NCBI GenBank assembly: GCA_964420405.1
Contig: CAYQTL010000002.1
Span: forward strand, 1-64,000
From: CAYQTL01 sp964420405
Lineage (GTDB): Bacteria; Acidobacteriota; Thermoanaerobaculia; Thermoanaerobaculales; Sulfomarinibacteraceae
Direction: 5' to 3'
Length of the DNA stretch: 64,000 nucleotides
Program-made: the position numbers and the translations under genes
In this document: positions 25,952 to 34,473 of the stretch, one piece after another
Position numbering within the stretch: position 1 is the first letter of the stretch
How the letters are laid out: each line of letters starts with the position of its first letter
The notes under the pieces: model-generated
What the model was told of the DNA's origin: nothing
Seen by the model: only the letters and a program-made list of their open reading frames with translations
Database searches by the model: none

Positions 25952-26696
25952 GCTCGAGAACCTCCTCACACAGGCGGTAGTACTCATAGGCGCCGCTGGA
26001 GTCGGGCGCATGGGAGAAGATGCTGGCGCGGTGTGCGGGCGACTCCTCGAGCCGCACCGACTTGGTGATGACCGTGTCGAACACCAGTGCGCCGAACACC
26101 TGATGGATCTCGTCGAGCACCTGGCGGGCGAGCACCGTCCGCCGGTCGAACATGGTGACGAGCACGCCGAGGATCTGCAGCTCGTTGTTGGGCCTGGCCT
26201 TGATCTTGTCGATCGTCTCGAGCAGGTCGTCGGTTCCTTCCAGCGCGAAGTAGGACGCCTGGATCGGTACCAGCACGTGGGTCGCGGCCACCAGGGCGTT
26301 GACGGTGATCAGACCGAGGGTTGGCGGCGTGTCGATGATGACGGTGTCGAAACGCCGGCCGAGCCGGTCGAGGCAGTCCTTGAGGCGGTAGGGGGCGTCG
26401 AGCTCGCCCACGAGGGAGACCTCGAGCTTGGCCATCGCGATGCGCGACGGCGCCACGTAGAGGTTGTCGGCCGCCCCCGGCAGGATGATCCCGTCGAGCT
26501 CGGTCGCCCCTTGCAGGACGTCGAACATGTTCCCGTCGACCTGGTCGAGGTCGACGTTGGACATGGTCGAGTTCGCCTGCGGGTCCAGGTCGACCAGGAG
26601 GGTCTGCTGGCCCTTCTGGGCGAAGCCGGCGGCCAGGTTGATCGCGGTGGTGGTCTTGCCCACCCCGCCCTTCTGATTGGTGATGGCGATGATCAT
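25938..26696 (-). CDS. parA: Chromosome-partitioning ATPase ParA (Soj)
   Basis: A 252-residue deviant-Walker ATPase. The start IIAITNQKGGVGKTTTAINLA carries the signature Lys and Walker A. Walker A' and B regions are LLVDLDPQANST and FDTVIIDTPPTLGLITVNAL. The protein has no N-terminal DNA-binding extension, so it is the short chromosomal (Soj) type. It has a strong promoter (26728-26757) and is co-transcribed with parB. Confidence 0.96.
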   Translation of the reverse strand: MIIAITNQKGGVGKTTTAINLAAGFAQKGQQTLLVDLDPQANSTMSNVDLDQVDGNMFDVLQGATELDGIILPGAADNLYVAPSRIAMAKLEVSLVGELDAPYRLKDCLDRLGRRFDTVIIDTPPTLGLITVNALVAATHVLVPIQASYFALEGTDDLLETIDKIKARPNNELQILGVLVTMFDRRTVLARQVLDEIHQVFGALVFDTVITKSVRLEESPAHRASIFSHAPDSSGAYEYYRLCEEVLERVGS

Positions 26697-26707
26697 CGGG
26701 AGCGTGC

Positions 26708-26724
26708 GCCTCCGCAGCGGAGGC
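26708..26724. promoter_or_regulatory. Inverted repeat at the parA transcription start
   Basis: GCCTCCGC-A-GCGGAGGC covers the expected start point of the parA promoter. It could be an operator for autoregulation or a leader hairpin; ParA/ParB autorepression is known in related systems, but the factor here is unknown. Confidence 0.4.
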
Positions 26725-26727
26725 CCA

Positions 26728-26757
26728 ACTATAGGAGCGCCCCCGAAAGCGTGTCAA
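26728..26757 (-). promoter_or_regulatory. Promoter of parAB
   Basis: TTGACA (26752-26757), an 18-nt spacer and TATAGT (26728-26733) on the minus strand. This is the closest match to the housekeeping consensus in the window. Confidence 0.8.
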
Positions 26758-26788
26758 ACCCGGTGAGCGCTGGCGGACCGGACCGCAT

Positions 26789-27289
26789 TCACATCTCGTA
26801 CTCGCCAAGGTCCTGCGGGCGGAGACGTTCGAGAATCATCCGGAGGGTCTCCTCCTCCGTCGCCGCCCCGACCCTGGCTTGCTCGAGAACCGACGGGTGG
26901 ACCCACACCTCGGCCTGCACCCGGAGTGCGACCGCGAGCGCGTCGGACGGCCGGGAGTCCACCTCCGTGATGGCGCCGGCGCCGTCCCTGAGCACGATCG
27001 ACGCGATGAAGACGCTGTCCGTGAGGCTGTGGATGTAGACGTGGTCGATGGTGTACCCGAGGCTGTGGATCAGCGAGCCGATGAGGTCGTGGGTCATGGG
27101 TCGGGGCGTGGTCACGCCCTCGAGGGACAGTGCGATGGAGTTGGCTTCACAGACGCCGATCCAGATCGGCAGGTAGGAGCTCTCGTCGGTCTGCTCGAGG
27201 ATCACCACCGGCATGTTGCTGACGGGATCCATCACGAGCGCCTTGACGGCCATGCGAACGGAGTCGGAGCGGTCGACGGTCTCGGTCAT
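26789..27289 (-). CDS. Bifunctional nuclease family protein (DUF151)
   Basis: A 166-residue protein of the DUF151/bifunctional nuclease family. Typical segments are VILEQTDESSYLPIWIGVCEANSIAL, TTPRPMTHDLIGSLI and VDSRPSDALAVALR. Members have been reported to cut both DNA and RNA, and others modulate responses to stress; the substrate here is unknown. It reads toward parA, with about 90 bp of parA promoter region between. A C-terminal UVR domain found in some relatives is absent. Confidence 0.88.
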   Translation of the reverse strand: MTETVDRSDSVRMAVKALVMDPVSNMPVVILEQTDESSYLPIWIGVCEANSIALSLEGVTTPRPMTHDLIGSLIHSLGYTIDHVYIHSLTDSVFIASIVLRDGAGAITEVDSRPSDALAVALRVQAEVWVHPSVLEQARVGAATEEETLRMILERLRPQDLGEYEM

Positions 27290-27314
27290 GACTCCAATGT
27301 GCCGACCGGCGGGC

Positions 27315-27335
27315 GTGCTGTCAAGCCGACAGCAC
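27315..27335 (-). terminator. Hairpin at the 3' end of miaB
   Basis: GTGCTGTC pairs with GACAGCAC around a 5-nt loop. The stem overlaps the miaB stop codon; there is no T-run. Weak terminator candidate. Confidence 0.3.
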
Positions 27336-28655
27336 CGGCAGCCTCGGGCCGCGGGCCGCGGTGGCCACGCCCCGCAGCGAGTGGGAACCGGCGTCGACCA
27401 CCTCCACCTCCACGATGTCGCCGACGTCGACGCCGGGGATCTTCGGGAAGTTGTAGACCCGGTTGTCCTCTCCCCTGCCCTGCCAGTCCTCGGTCCGGCG
27501 GCGGCTGTCGCCGTCCACCAGCACCCGGACGGTGGACCCGACGAGGCTGCGGTTCAGCTCGAGAGCGATCCGGTCGGTGGTCCCGAAAAGACGCTGCAGG
27601 CGGTCCCTCGCGACGGCTTCCGGAACCGGGTCGCCGTAGCGTGCGGCGGGCGTCCCCGGACGTGGCGAGAAGGCGAAGGCGAACACCTGCCCGAACCGGA
27701 TCTCCTCCAGCAGCTCGAGGCTCTGGACGAACTCTGCCTCCGTCTCGCCCGGGAAGCCCACGATCACGTCCGTCGACAGGTTGATGTCGGGAACCGCCGA
27801 CCGGATCCGGCGCACCAGGTCGAGGTACTCGGCGCGGGTGTACTTGCGGTTCATCTTCCTCAGGACACGGTCGGCCCCCGCCTGGAAGGGCAGGTGCAGA
27901 TACCGGGAGACGTTCGGCCGACGGCCGAGCACCTCGAGCAGCGCCCGGCCGAAGTGGCGAGGATGGGACGTCACGTACCGCACGCGGTCGAGGCCCTCGG
28001 TCGACGCCACCGCGTCGAGCAGCTCGGCGAAGCCGGCGCCCGTTCGCGGGCACACGTAGGCGTTGACGGTCTGCCCGAGCAGCTCCACCTCGCGCAGACC
28101 GGAGGCGGCGAGCGCTCGGACCTCGCGGATCACGTCCGCCATCGGCCGGCTGATCTCGCGGCCGCGGGTGTACGGCACGATGCAGAAGGTACAGAACTCG
28201 TTGCAACCCTCGACCACGGTGACCATGCCCCGGGTGGTCGAGCTTCGGAACACGGTGTCGAAGTCGGTGCCGCCGGCCTCCGCGAAGCCCACGAGCACCG
28301 GCCTCTCACCCTGCTCGACGAGCCGGAGCGCCTCCACCAGGCGGCGGTTCTGGCCGGGTCCGAGCACGAACCGGACCGCGGAGCTGCGCTCGAGCAGACG
28401 CTCGCCCTCCTGCTGCGCGACGCAGCCGCATACGCCGATCACGGGGGACGGTCGGCACGCAGTGAGCTCGCCGATCCGGCTCACGATCTTGTGGACGGGC
28501 TTCTCGCGCACGGAGCAGGTGTTCAGGAGCACCAGGTCTGCCCGCTCCGCGTCGGCGGCGGGCACCATCCGGCGCGCACGCAGCTGCCCCTCGAGGTGCT
28601 CGCTGTCGTGACGGTTCATCTGGCAGCCCCAGGTCTCGATGAAAAACGTTCGCAT
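27321..28655 (-). CDS. miaB: tRNA-2-methylthio-N6-dimethylallyladenosine synthase
   Basis: A 444-residue radical-SAM methylthiotransferase that adds 2-methylthio to i6A37 in tRNAs reading U-starting codons. The N-terminal cluster ligands are in ETWGCQMN, LLNTCSVREK and GVCGCVAQ. The radical-SAM Cys triad is GCNEFCTFCIVPYTRG. The conserved ADVIREVRALAASGLREVELLGQ and STDVIVGFPGET follow, then a C-terminal TRAM domain. ATG at 28655 sits directly at the family start. It is transcribed from an extended -10 promoter at 28684. Confidence 0.97.
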   Translation of the reverse strand: MRTFFIETWGCQMNRHDSEHLEGQLRARRMVPAADAERADLVLLNTCSVREKPVHKIVSRIGELTACRPSPVIGVCGCVAQQEGERLLERSSAVRFVLGPGQNRRLVEALRLVEQGERPVLVGFAEAGGTDFDTVFRSSTTRGMVTVVEGCNEFCTFCIVPYTRGREISRPMADVIREVRALAASGLREVELLGQTVNAYVCPRTGAGFAELLDAVASTEGLDRVRYVTSHPRHFGRALLEVLGRRPNVSRYLHLPFQAGADRVLRKMNRKYTRAEYLDLVRRIRSAVPDINLSTDVIVGFPGETEAEFVQSLELLEEIRFGQVFAFAFSPRPGTPAARYGDPVPEAVARDRLQRLFGTTDRIALELNRSLVGSTVRVLVDGDSRRRTEDWQGRGEDNRVYNFPKIPGVDVGDIVEVEVVDAGSHSLRGVATAARGPRLPVLSA

Positions 28656-28683
28656 TCTCGCTCTCACCCTCACGCGCTGAGCG

Positions 28684-28689
28684 AGTATA
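28684..28689 (-). promoter_or_regulatory. Extended -10 promoter of miaB
   Basis: TATACT preceded by TGG (TGn extension) on the minus strand. The leader to the ATG at 28655 would be about 22 nt. No -35 box is needed for this type. Confidence 0.5.
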
Positions 28690-28740
28690 CCAATCGGTCG
28701 ACCCACGCGGCGGATCGAGGGTCGGCGGACGCCCTCCGCC

Positions 28741-29463
28741 TCACGGCGCCACGGTGGGAACCCCCCACGGCTGGCGGGCGCCACGCTCGTTGCGCGGGGT
28801 CGGTCTCGGCAGATCGCGAAACCATCCCGGCAGGGCTCCCGAGCGCCTGGCCGCCTCGAGGATCTCCGGCAGCCGCGCCTGCTCGGCGACGAGATCCTGC
28901 TCGAGCTTCTCGCGCTGCTCCAGGGCCGCGTCGAGCTTCGGCTTGATCACGCCGTCCCGGAACGCCGGGTCGTCCCAGGCGTAGAACTGGCGCCAGAGCC
29001 CGGGAATCTCCTTGTCGAGGCGCTCGATCTCACGTCCGATGCTCTCCACCAGCTCGAGCTGGCGGGTGTACTGGGAACGCCAGTAGGAGCGCGCCGCATC
29101 CTCGTCGGTCTCGTCGAGTGTCATCGCCCTCCCGCCGCCCGGCGCCTCTTCGGGGCTCGTCGTGCTCTCGCCGGTGCCTCCGTGCACCGCCCGTCGAGTT
29201 GGCGGCGTCGGTGTCGGCGTCCCCGCCACGGTCAAGCGACCGTGTGCGGCGAGCTCGCGCACCGCGGCGTTGTCGATGACGATCGGCGTCCTGGCCCCGT
29301 CCTTGAGGCGCGTCTCCCGCGCGACGTCGGCGAGACTGCGCCCCTCCGAGGGGGACGGGGTGCCGGTCGCCGGCACGGGCGTCGGCGACGGCTCGTCGGA
29401 TCCGGCGAGCCCGGTCACCAGGAACAGGAGTGATGCCACCATCACGGCGACGATGCGGACCAT
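28741..29463 (-). CDS. Secreted coiled-coil protein of unknown function
   Basis: A 240-residue protein. It starts with a signal peptide (VRIVAVMVASLLFLVTGLAGS). A low-complexity Thr/Pro/Ser region (SPTPVPATGTPSPSEG and TPTPTPPTRR) flanks a short conserved-looking part with LADVARETRLK. A long charged helix (about 135-220, with LELVESIGREIERLDKEIP and LEQREKLEQDLVAEQARL) is likely a coiled coil. ATG at 29463 has GAGGAGG at ideal spacing. It would act in the periplasm. No family recognised. Confidence 0.7.
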   Translation of the reverse strand: MVRIVAVMVASLLFLVTGLAGSDEPSPTPVPATGTPSPSEGRSLADVARETRLKDGARTPIVIDNAAVRELAAHGRLTVAGTPTPTPPTRRAVHGGTGESTTSPEEAPGGGRAMTLDETDEDAARSYWRSQYTRQLELVESIGREIERLDKEIPGLWRQFYAWDDPAFRDGVIKPKLDAALEQREKLEQDLVAEQARLPEILEAARRSGALPGWFRDLPRPTPRNERGARQPWGVPTVAP

Positions 29464-29537
29464 ATACGCCTCCTCAGGCTGCAACCCGCGGCCGCCTCCG
29501 GCCCTTCCCCTGGACGCGATCCTGCTGCGACCGCAGC

Positions 29538-29552
29538 CAGAGCTTCGCTCTG
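29538..29552 (-). terminator. Small hairpin after ptsI
   Basis: CAGAGC and GCTCTG pair around a 3-nt loop, 42 nt after the ptsI stop. It may terminate the pts unit; there is no T-run. The rest of 29464-29594 shows nothing clear. Confidence 0.25.
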
Positions 29553-29594
29553 CGTCGGACCGCGGCGGTCCCGCATCCGACCGGTCCCGCCCGA

Positions 29595-31361
29595 TCAGAC
29601 ACGGATCCTCGTCTTGGCGAGCGAGATCGCCAGCCGTTCCAGGAGGTACTCCTCGACCTCGCGCGCCGTCAGCATGCGGGCGGCGTGACGCGCCATGTTG
29701 ACCGACTCCTTGTAGGACAGGTGGCGCACGAGGTTGCGAACCAGCGGCACCGCCTGCGGATTCATGCTCAGGGTGCGCAGGCCGAGACCGACCAGCAGCG
29801 GTACCATCAACGGGTCCGAGGCCATCTCGCCGCACATCGACACGTCGATCCCCTCGGCCTCCCCCGCCGCGATGACCTCGGACACGAGGCGGAGCACCGC
29901 CGGGCTGGTGGGGCGGTACAGGCCCGCGACGAGATCGTTGGACCGGTCGACGGCGAGCGAGTACTGGATCAGATCATTCGTTCCGATGGAAAGGAAATCA
30001 CATTCCCGTGCGAGCTCACGCGCCATCACCGCCGCCGCCGGAACCTCGACCATCGCACCGAGCGGCACCCCGTCGGGTACCGACCTCCCCTCGGCCCGTA
30101 GCTCTTCCAGCAGCGACCGCACCAGGAGCTTGGCGATCCGGAACTCCTCCACGCCCGTGATCAGCGGGAACATGATCCGCAGGCGTCCGTCCGGGATCTC
30201 GCCGGCGACCCGCAGCAGACCCCGCAGCTGGGTCCGGAAGAACTCGGGCTTGGCGAAGCACAACCGGATCCCGCGCAGCCCGAGCACCGGGTTGGCCTCA
30301 GCGCTTCCGCTGACCTCCCGCGCCAGCTTCCTGCCGCCGAGGTCGAACGTCCGGATGGTCACCGGCCGCCCTCCCATCGCCTCGACGAGCTCGCGGTACA
30401 GCGCGATGTGGTCCTCCTCCGAGGGCAAGGCGGGGCTCATCTTCATGTAGAGGAACTCGGACCGATACAACCCGATCCCGTCGACGTTCCAGTGCAGCGC
30501 CGGCTCCAGCTCGGCCGGCAGGTCGACGTTCGCCAGCAGCCGCACCTCGTGACCGTCGCGGGTGACGGTCGGCAGGATCCTGACGTGCGCGAGGTGGGCC
30601 TGCTGCTCCCGGTACTCGGTCTGGCGGGACTCGTACTCGCTCACCTCGGCCGGGTTCGGGTCCACGACCACCTTGCCCTCGAACCCGTCGATGGCCAGCA
30701 GCCGCGACCTCTTGGCCGCCTGGCAGACACCGTGGGCGCCGACGATCACGGGAATCCCGAAGGAGCGCGCGATGATGGTGGTGTGGGAGGTCGGTCCCCC
30801 CATCTCGAGGGCGAACCCGAGGATCTTGCCGAGCGGCAGCTGGACGGCGGTCGAGGGCGGCAGGTCGTCGGCGACCAGGATCACCGAGCGGTCGAGCGCC
30901 TCCAGCTGGCCAAGGTCGAGTCCGTGCAGCGCGTTCATGATCTGGGTCGCCACGTCGAGCACGTCGAGCTTGCGATCGGAGAGGTAGACGTCGGGAAGTG
31001 CCTCGAACCGCTCGACCAGCGCCGCGACCACCTGGTCGACCGCCCACTCGGCGTTGACCCGCTCCGTCCGGATCACCTCCTCGACCGGCTCACGGAACGA
31101 CGGGTCCGACGCGATCAGTTGGTGGGCCTCGAAGATCGCGGCGTACTCCTCGCCCATCTGGGTGCGCGCCCGGTCCTGGTTGTCGCGGATGCGTCCGAGC
31201 GTCGTCTCGACCGCGTCCCGGAACCGGGCGATCTCGTCCTCGATCCGCTCGTCGTCGAGCGTGATGCGCAGCGTCGCGATCGGACGGGTCTCGTGCACCA
31301 CCGGCTCACCGACGGCGATGCCCGGGCTCACGCCGAGCCCCCGCAGGTGCTTGGTGCTCAC
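29595..31361 (-). CDS. ptsI: Phosphoenolpyruvate-protein phosphotransferase (enzyme I)
   Basis: A 588-residue enzyme that takes phosphate from PEP and passes it to HPr. The start LRGLGVSPGIAVGEPVV is typical. The active-site His is in MGGPTSHTTIIARSFGIPVIVG (about residue 190). The PEP-binding region has GIGLYRSEFLYMK, TIRTFDLGG, GLRGIRLC and the C-terminal FLSIGTNDLIQYSLAVDR and SMCGEMASDP. GTG overlaps the ptsH stop (GTGA). No sugar permease (EIIB/EIIC) is in the window. Confidence 0.96.
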   Translation of the reverse strand: MSTKHLRGLGVSPGIAVGEPVVHETRPIATLRITLDDERIEDEIARFRDAVETTLGRIRDNQDRARTQMGEEYAAIFEAHQLIASDPSFREPVEEVIRTERVNAEWAVDQVVAALVERFEALPDVYLSDRKLDVLDVATQIMNALHGLDLGQLEALDRSVILVADDLPPSTAVQLPLGKILGFALEMGGPTSHTTIIARSFGIPVIVGAHGVCQAAKRSRLLAIDGFEGKVVVDPNPAEVSEYESRQTEYREQQAHLAHVRILPTVTRDGHEVRLLANVDLPAELEPALHWNVDGIGLYRSEFLYMKMSPALPSEEDHIALYRELVEAMGGRPVTIRTFDLGGRKLAREVSGSAEANPVLGLRGIRLCFAKPEFFRTQLRGLLRVAGEIPDGRLRIMFPLITGVEEFRIAKLLVRSLLEELRAEGRSVPDGVPLGAMVEVPAAAVMARELARECDFLSIGTNDLIQYSLAVDRSNDLVAGLYRPTSPAVLRLVSEVIAAGEAEGIDVSMCGEMASDPLMVPLLVGLGLRTLSMNPQAVPLVRNLVRHLSYKESVNMARHAARMLTAREVEEYLLERLAISLAKTRIRV

Positions 31362-31627
31362 TCGCCTTCTCCGAACCGGTCCGCGAAGAGCGCCGCCAGG
31401 GACTCCACCGCCTGCTCCTCGTCGCTGCCGGCGGCCCGGATCACCACCGTCGTCCCTTTCGTCGCGGCCAGCGTCAGCAGCCCCAGGATCGACTTCGCGT
31501 TGACCTCCTCGGAGTCGGTGCCGATGAACACGTCCGCGTCGAAGGCGTTCGCCGCGTGCACGACCTTCGCCGCCGCACGGGCGTGCAGCCCCAGCTTGTT
31601 GACGATCTCGACCCGGCGTTCCTTCAT
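31358..31627 (-). CDS. ptsH: Phosphocarrier protein HPr
   Basis: An 89-residue HPr. The His phosphorylated by enzyme I is in KLGLHARAAAK (residue 15 region). The Ser phosphorylated by HprK is in VNAKSILGLLTLAA (residue 46 region). Both sites are present, consistent with the hprK gene in the same cluster. ATG at 31627; a promoter lies at 31692. Confidence 0.96.
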   Translation of the reverse strand: MKERRVEIVNKLGLHARAAAKVVHAANAFDADVFIGTDSEEVNAKSILGLLTLAATKGTTVVIRAAGSDEEQAVESLAALFADRFGEGE

Positions 31628-31691
31628 CGTCGCGAGCTCCCAGGGACCGGCGGCGGCGGCGCGGGGCGACCGCGCACGACCTCATGCTGAC

Positions 31692-31697
31692 ATTGTA
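31692..31697 (-). promoter_or_regulatory. -10 box of ptsH-ptsI
   Basis: TACAAT on the minus strand, just past the stop codon of the EIIA gene. It would give ptsHI their own transcript with a leader of about 60 nt. Confidence 0.45.
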
Positions 31698-31698
31698 C

Positions 31699-32142
31699 CT
31701 ACGATGGGGCGTCGCCCGCGGCGGCGGTATCCGTGGCGGCGCGTGAGCGCAGGAACTCGCTCGCCAGCCGGATGCTCTTCTGCCCTGCCGACGCCAAGCG
31801 CTCGGCCAGCTCCTGGGGCGCCAGCTCGCGGCCGCGGAGCGAGCCGAGCTTGACCAGCATCGGCAGGTTCACGCCGGTCACGATCTCGACGCGTCCCGGG
31901 TCCAGCCGCGGCAGCGCGAGGTTGGTCGCCGTCCCGCCGAACATGTCGGTGAGGATCAGCGCGCCCCCCCCGCCCATCTCCCGCAGGGCACGCTCGAGCA
32001 TCTTCCCGGCGTCGTCGGTGTCGACGTCCCATGGCAGAGCGAGCGCCCGGGACTGCTCGGCGAGACCGGGGTCGATCGCGATCGCCGCTGCCAGCAGCTC
32101 GGTGGCGAGGTCGCCGTGGGTGAGAACCAGAACCGGGATCAT
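31699..32142 (-). CDS. PTS EIIA protein, mannose/DhaM-like family
   Basis: A 147-residue EIIA of the mannose superfamily. The phosphorylated His is in VLVLTHGDLATELL (residue 9 region). LILTDMFGGTATNLALP and VTGVNLPMLVKL are conserved in EIIA-Man. There is no linked EIIB, EIIC or EIID domain or gene, so a regulatory role is likely rather than transport. ATG overlaps the rapZ stop by 4 nt. Confidence 0.9.
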   Translation of the reverse strand: MIPVLVLTHGDLATELLAAAIAIDPGLAEQSRALALPWDVDTDDAGKMLERALREMGGGGALILTDMFGGTATNLALPRLDPGRVEIVTGVNLPMLVKLGSLRGRELAPQELAERLASAGQKSIRLASEFLRSRAATDTAAAGDAPS

Positions 32143-33011
32143 GTGTACCTCCAGCGGTCCTTGTCTCGGTGCCGCAGCTCGACCTGGTGGCCGCCCTGCC
32201 GCAGGTACTCGCCGATCCGCTCGGCGACGTAGACCGAGCGGTGGCGACCGCCCGTGCAGCCGACCGCGATCGTCAGCTGGGACTTGAGCTCGTGCCGGTA
32301 CCGCGGCAGCAGGTATCCGACGAGGTCGGTGAGCCGACCGATCGCCTCCGTGACCTCGCCGTGGGTGTCCAGCCAGGCGCACACCCGCGGGTCGTCGCCC
32401 GGCAGCGAGCGCAGGCTCATCTCGAAGTACGGGTTGGGGAGGAAACGAACGTCGAACACCAGGCTCGCGGTCGGCGGCACCCCTTGCAGGTAGGAGAAGC
32501 TCTGCACCTCGACGAGCTCGAGGGGCTCGACCTCCTCGCCGGCCGCCAGCGACAGCATCTGGCGCCGCAGATCGTGGGGCGAGAGGTTGGTCGTGTCGAC
32601 GATGAGGTCGGCGAGCTCCCGCACCGCGGTGAGCGCCTCGTGCTCGTCGGCGATCGCGCGCTCGATGCTGCGGTCCCGCAGGGGGTGCGGCCGCCGCGCG
32701 ATCGAGAATCGGCGCTGCAGGATCTCGTGGGAGGCCTCGACGAACACCAGCCGGAGCCCGTCGAACCGCTGCTTGAGCTGATGGAACAGGTCGGGGAACT
32801 CCTGCGACATCCCGGTCGCGCGCACGTCGAGCACCACCACGAGACGCTCCGGCTGCCCGGTGGTGTCGAACAGCGAGCGCACCAGCTGGATCGGGATGTT
32901 GTCGACGCACAGGTAGCCGATGTCCTCGAGGCTCCGGCTGAGGACCGTCTTGCCTGCGCCGGACAGCCCAGTGATGACGAACGGACCCGCGAACCCGGTC
33001 GCTTCAGGCAT
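32139..33011 (-). CDS. rapZ: RNase adapter protein RapZ
   Basis: A 290-residue P-loop protein. Walker A is ITGLSGAGKTVLSRSLEDIGYLC-type (GLSGAGKT), and the C-terminal family signature is GCTGGRHRSVYVAERI. In Escherichia coli RapZ presents the sigma-54-controlled sRNA GlmZ to RNase E; in other bacteria it is linked to PTS and envelope control. It overlaps hprK by 8 nt. The presence of a probable sigma-54 sRNA at 59691 makes its RNA-binding role worth considering, though no link is shown. Confidence 0.96.
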   Translation of the reverse strand: MPEATGFAGPFVITGLSGAGKTVLSRSLEDIGYLCVDNIPIQLVRSLFDTTGQPERLVVVLDVRATGMSQEFPDLFHQLKQRFDGLRLVFVEASHEILQRRFSIARRPHPLRDRSIERAIADEHEALTAVRELADLIVDTTNLSPHDLRRQMLSLAAGEEVEPLELVEVQSFSYLQGVPPTASLVFDVRFLPNPYFEMSLRSLPGDDPRVCAWLDTHGEVTEAIGRLTDLVGYLLPRYRHELKSQLTIAVGCTGGRHRSVYVAERIGEYLRQGGHQVELRHRDKDRWRYT

Positions 33012-34011
33012 CCTCGACTCCGTTCGCCACCAGCGGATCGCCGAGCGCGCGCCGGTTGATCGCTTCCAGGAAGTCGCGCTCGTCCTCGACCCCGCGTTGC
33101 GCCAGCAGGCACTTGCGCACCGCCGTCTCGACCATGATCGAGATGTCCCGACCGGGGGCGACCACCATGGTGTACTTCGGGACCGGCACGCCGAGGATGT
33201 CCTCGGTCGAGGTCCACGGCCGCGGCGTCTCCATCATCTGCTCGCGCCACTTCTGCTCGAGCTCGCGGGAGCGCTGGCTCAGCTTCATCAGCTGGATCAC
33301 CAGCGACAGCTGCACCGACGGCGACGTCGCGGTCATCCCGAAGTGCTTGCGGACGTCGATGATTCCGACGCCTCGCAGCTCGAGGTAGTTCTGCAGCAGC
33401 TCGTGTGGCACGCCGAGCAGCCCGCGGTCGTGGGTCCGCCGGATGACCACGATGTCGTCCGCCACCAGACGGTGGCCCCGGTAGACCAGCTCGAGCGCGC
33501 ACTCGCTCTTGCCGATGCCCGCGTCGCCGATGATCAGGGTGCCGAGCGAGAAGACGTCCACGAGGACGCCGTGCCGTCGCAGCGTGGGCGCCAGCGCACC
33601 CTCGAGGAAGGTTGAGACGCCGGCGATGACGTCCGAGGTGCGCGCCTCGGTCGCGACGCAGGGCGTCCCCGTCCGGTCGCACGCCTCGACCACCTCGGCA
33701 GGAGGCACCCGGCCCTTGGTCGAGACCAGCACCGGGACCTGCTCGGTGACGATGCCGATCAGCCGCGCAGCCGCCTCCTCCGGCGACAGGGTCGCCAGGT
33801 AGTCGTACTCGGAAGCTCCGAGGATCTGCACCCTCCCTGGTCGGAGGTACGGCAGGTAGCCGGCGAGCGCGAGACCCGGTTTCTGGATCCTCGGGTTCGT
33901 GATCGTCCGTTCCCCCGCCCCGGACGCGCCCCCGATCAGCCGCAGCCCGAGCGGCTGCAGCCGGGGCTCGGCCAGGAAGCGGTCCACGAGCAGCGACGCG
34001 GCTCCCGTCAC
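33004..34011 (-). CDS. hprK: HPr kinase/phosphorylase
   Basis: A 335-residue HprK that phosphorylates or dephosphorylates the Ser of HPr according to energy state. The P-loop is IIGDAGIGKSECALELV (about residue 155), followed by RLVADDIVVIRR, the HprK signature LRGVGIIDVRKHFG and C-terminal VETAVRKCLLAQRG. The N-terminal domain has the expected ASEYDYLATLSPEE. GTG overlaps the ptsN stop (GTGA). Confidence 0.96.
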   Translation of the reverse strand: MTGAASLLVDRFLAEPRLQPLGLRLIGGASGAGERTITNPRIQKPGLALAGYLPYLRPGRVQILGASEYDYLATLSPEEAAARLIGIVTEQVPVLVSTKGRVPPAEVVEACDRTGTPCVATEARTSDVIAGVSTFLEGALAPTLRRHGVLVDVFSLGTLIIGDAGIGKSECALELVYRGHRLVADDIVVIRRTHDRGLLGVPHELLQNYLELRGVGIIDVRKHFGMTATSPSVQLSLVIQLMKLSQRSRELEQKWREQMMETPRPWTSTEDILGVPVPKYTMVVAPGRDISIMVETAVRKCLLAQRGVEDERDFLEAINRRALGDPLVANGVEDA

Positions 34012-34472
34012 ACGCCCTCCTCCCGCGCCGCCTCCCGCACGGCCTCCACCACGGCCGGCGGGTCGGCGGCCGCCCGCAGCGCCTGCCGGACCGCCGGCCG
34101 TTTGAGGATGCGGGCGATCTGAGACAGCGTCTGCAGATGGGCGGCGGGCTGCTCCGGTGGTGACAGCACCGCGAACATCACCTCGACCGGGCTCGAGTCC
34201 GCCGCGTCGAACTCGACCGGCTCGGCGAACCTCGCCACCCCCACCACGATCGACGACATGCCACCCACCTTGCAGTGCGGGATCGCGAAACCGTCCCCGA
34301 CCGCGGTCGTGCCGAGACGCTCCCGGTCCATCAGCGCCCGTGCCACCGCCTCCGCCTCCAGGTCATGACGGCCGGCAAGGAACCGCGCCACGGCCTCGAG
34401 CGCGCCGTCCACGCCGGAGGCCGACAGCCCGAGGGCGACGTCGCGCTCGTCGACCAGCTGCTGGATCTTCAC
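34008..34472 (-). CDS. ptsN: PTS nitrogen-regulatory EIIA protein
   Basis: A 154-residue EIIA of the fructose/Ntr family. The active-site His is in GFAIPHCKVGG (about 65). LMDRERLGTTAVGDG and VMFAVLSPPEQPAAHLQTLSQIA match PtsN. It lacks a membrane part, so it is regulatory. GTG at 34472 follows the hpf stop by one base. The rpoN-hpf-ptsN-rapZ order is the same as in many proteobacteria. Confidence 0.94.
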   Translation of the reverse strand: MKIQQLVDERDVALGLSASGVDGALEAVARFLAGRHDLEAEAVARALMDRERLGTTAVGDGFAIPHCKVGGMSSIVVGVARFAEPVEFDAADSSPVEVMFAVLSPPEQPAAHLQTLSQIARILKRPAVRQALRAAADPPAVVEAVREAAREEGV

Positions 34473-34473
34473 G

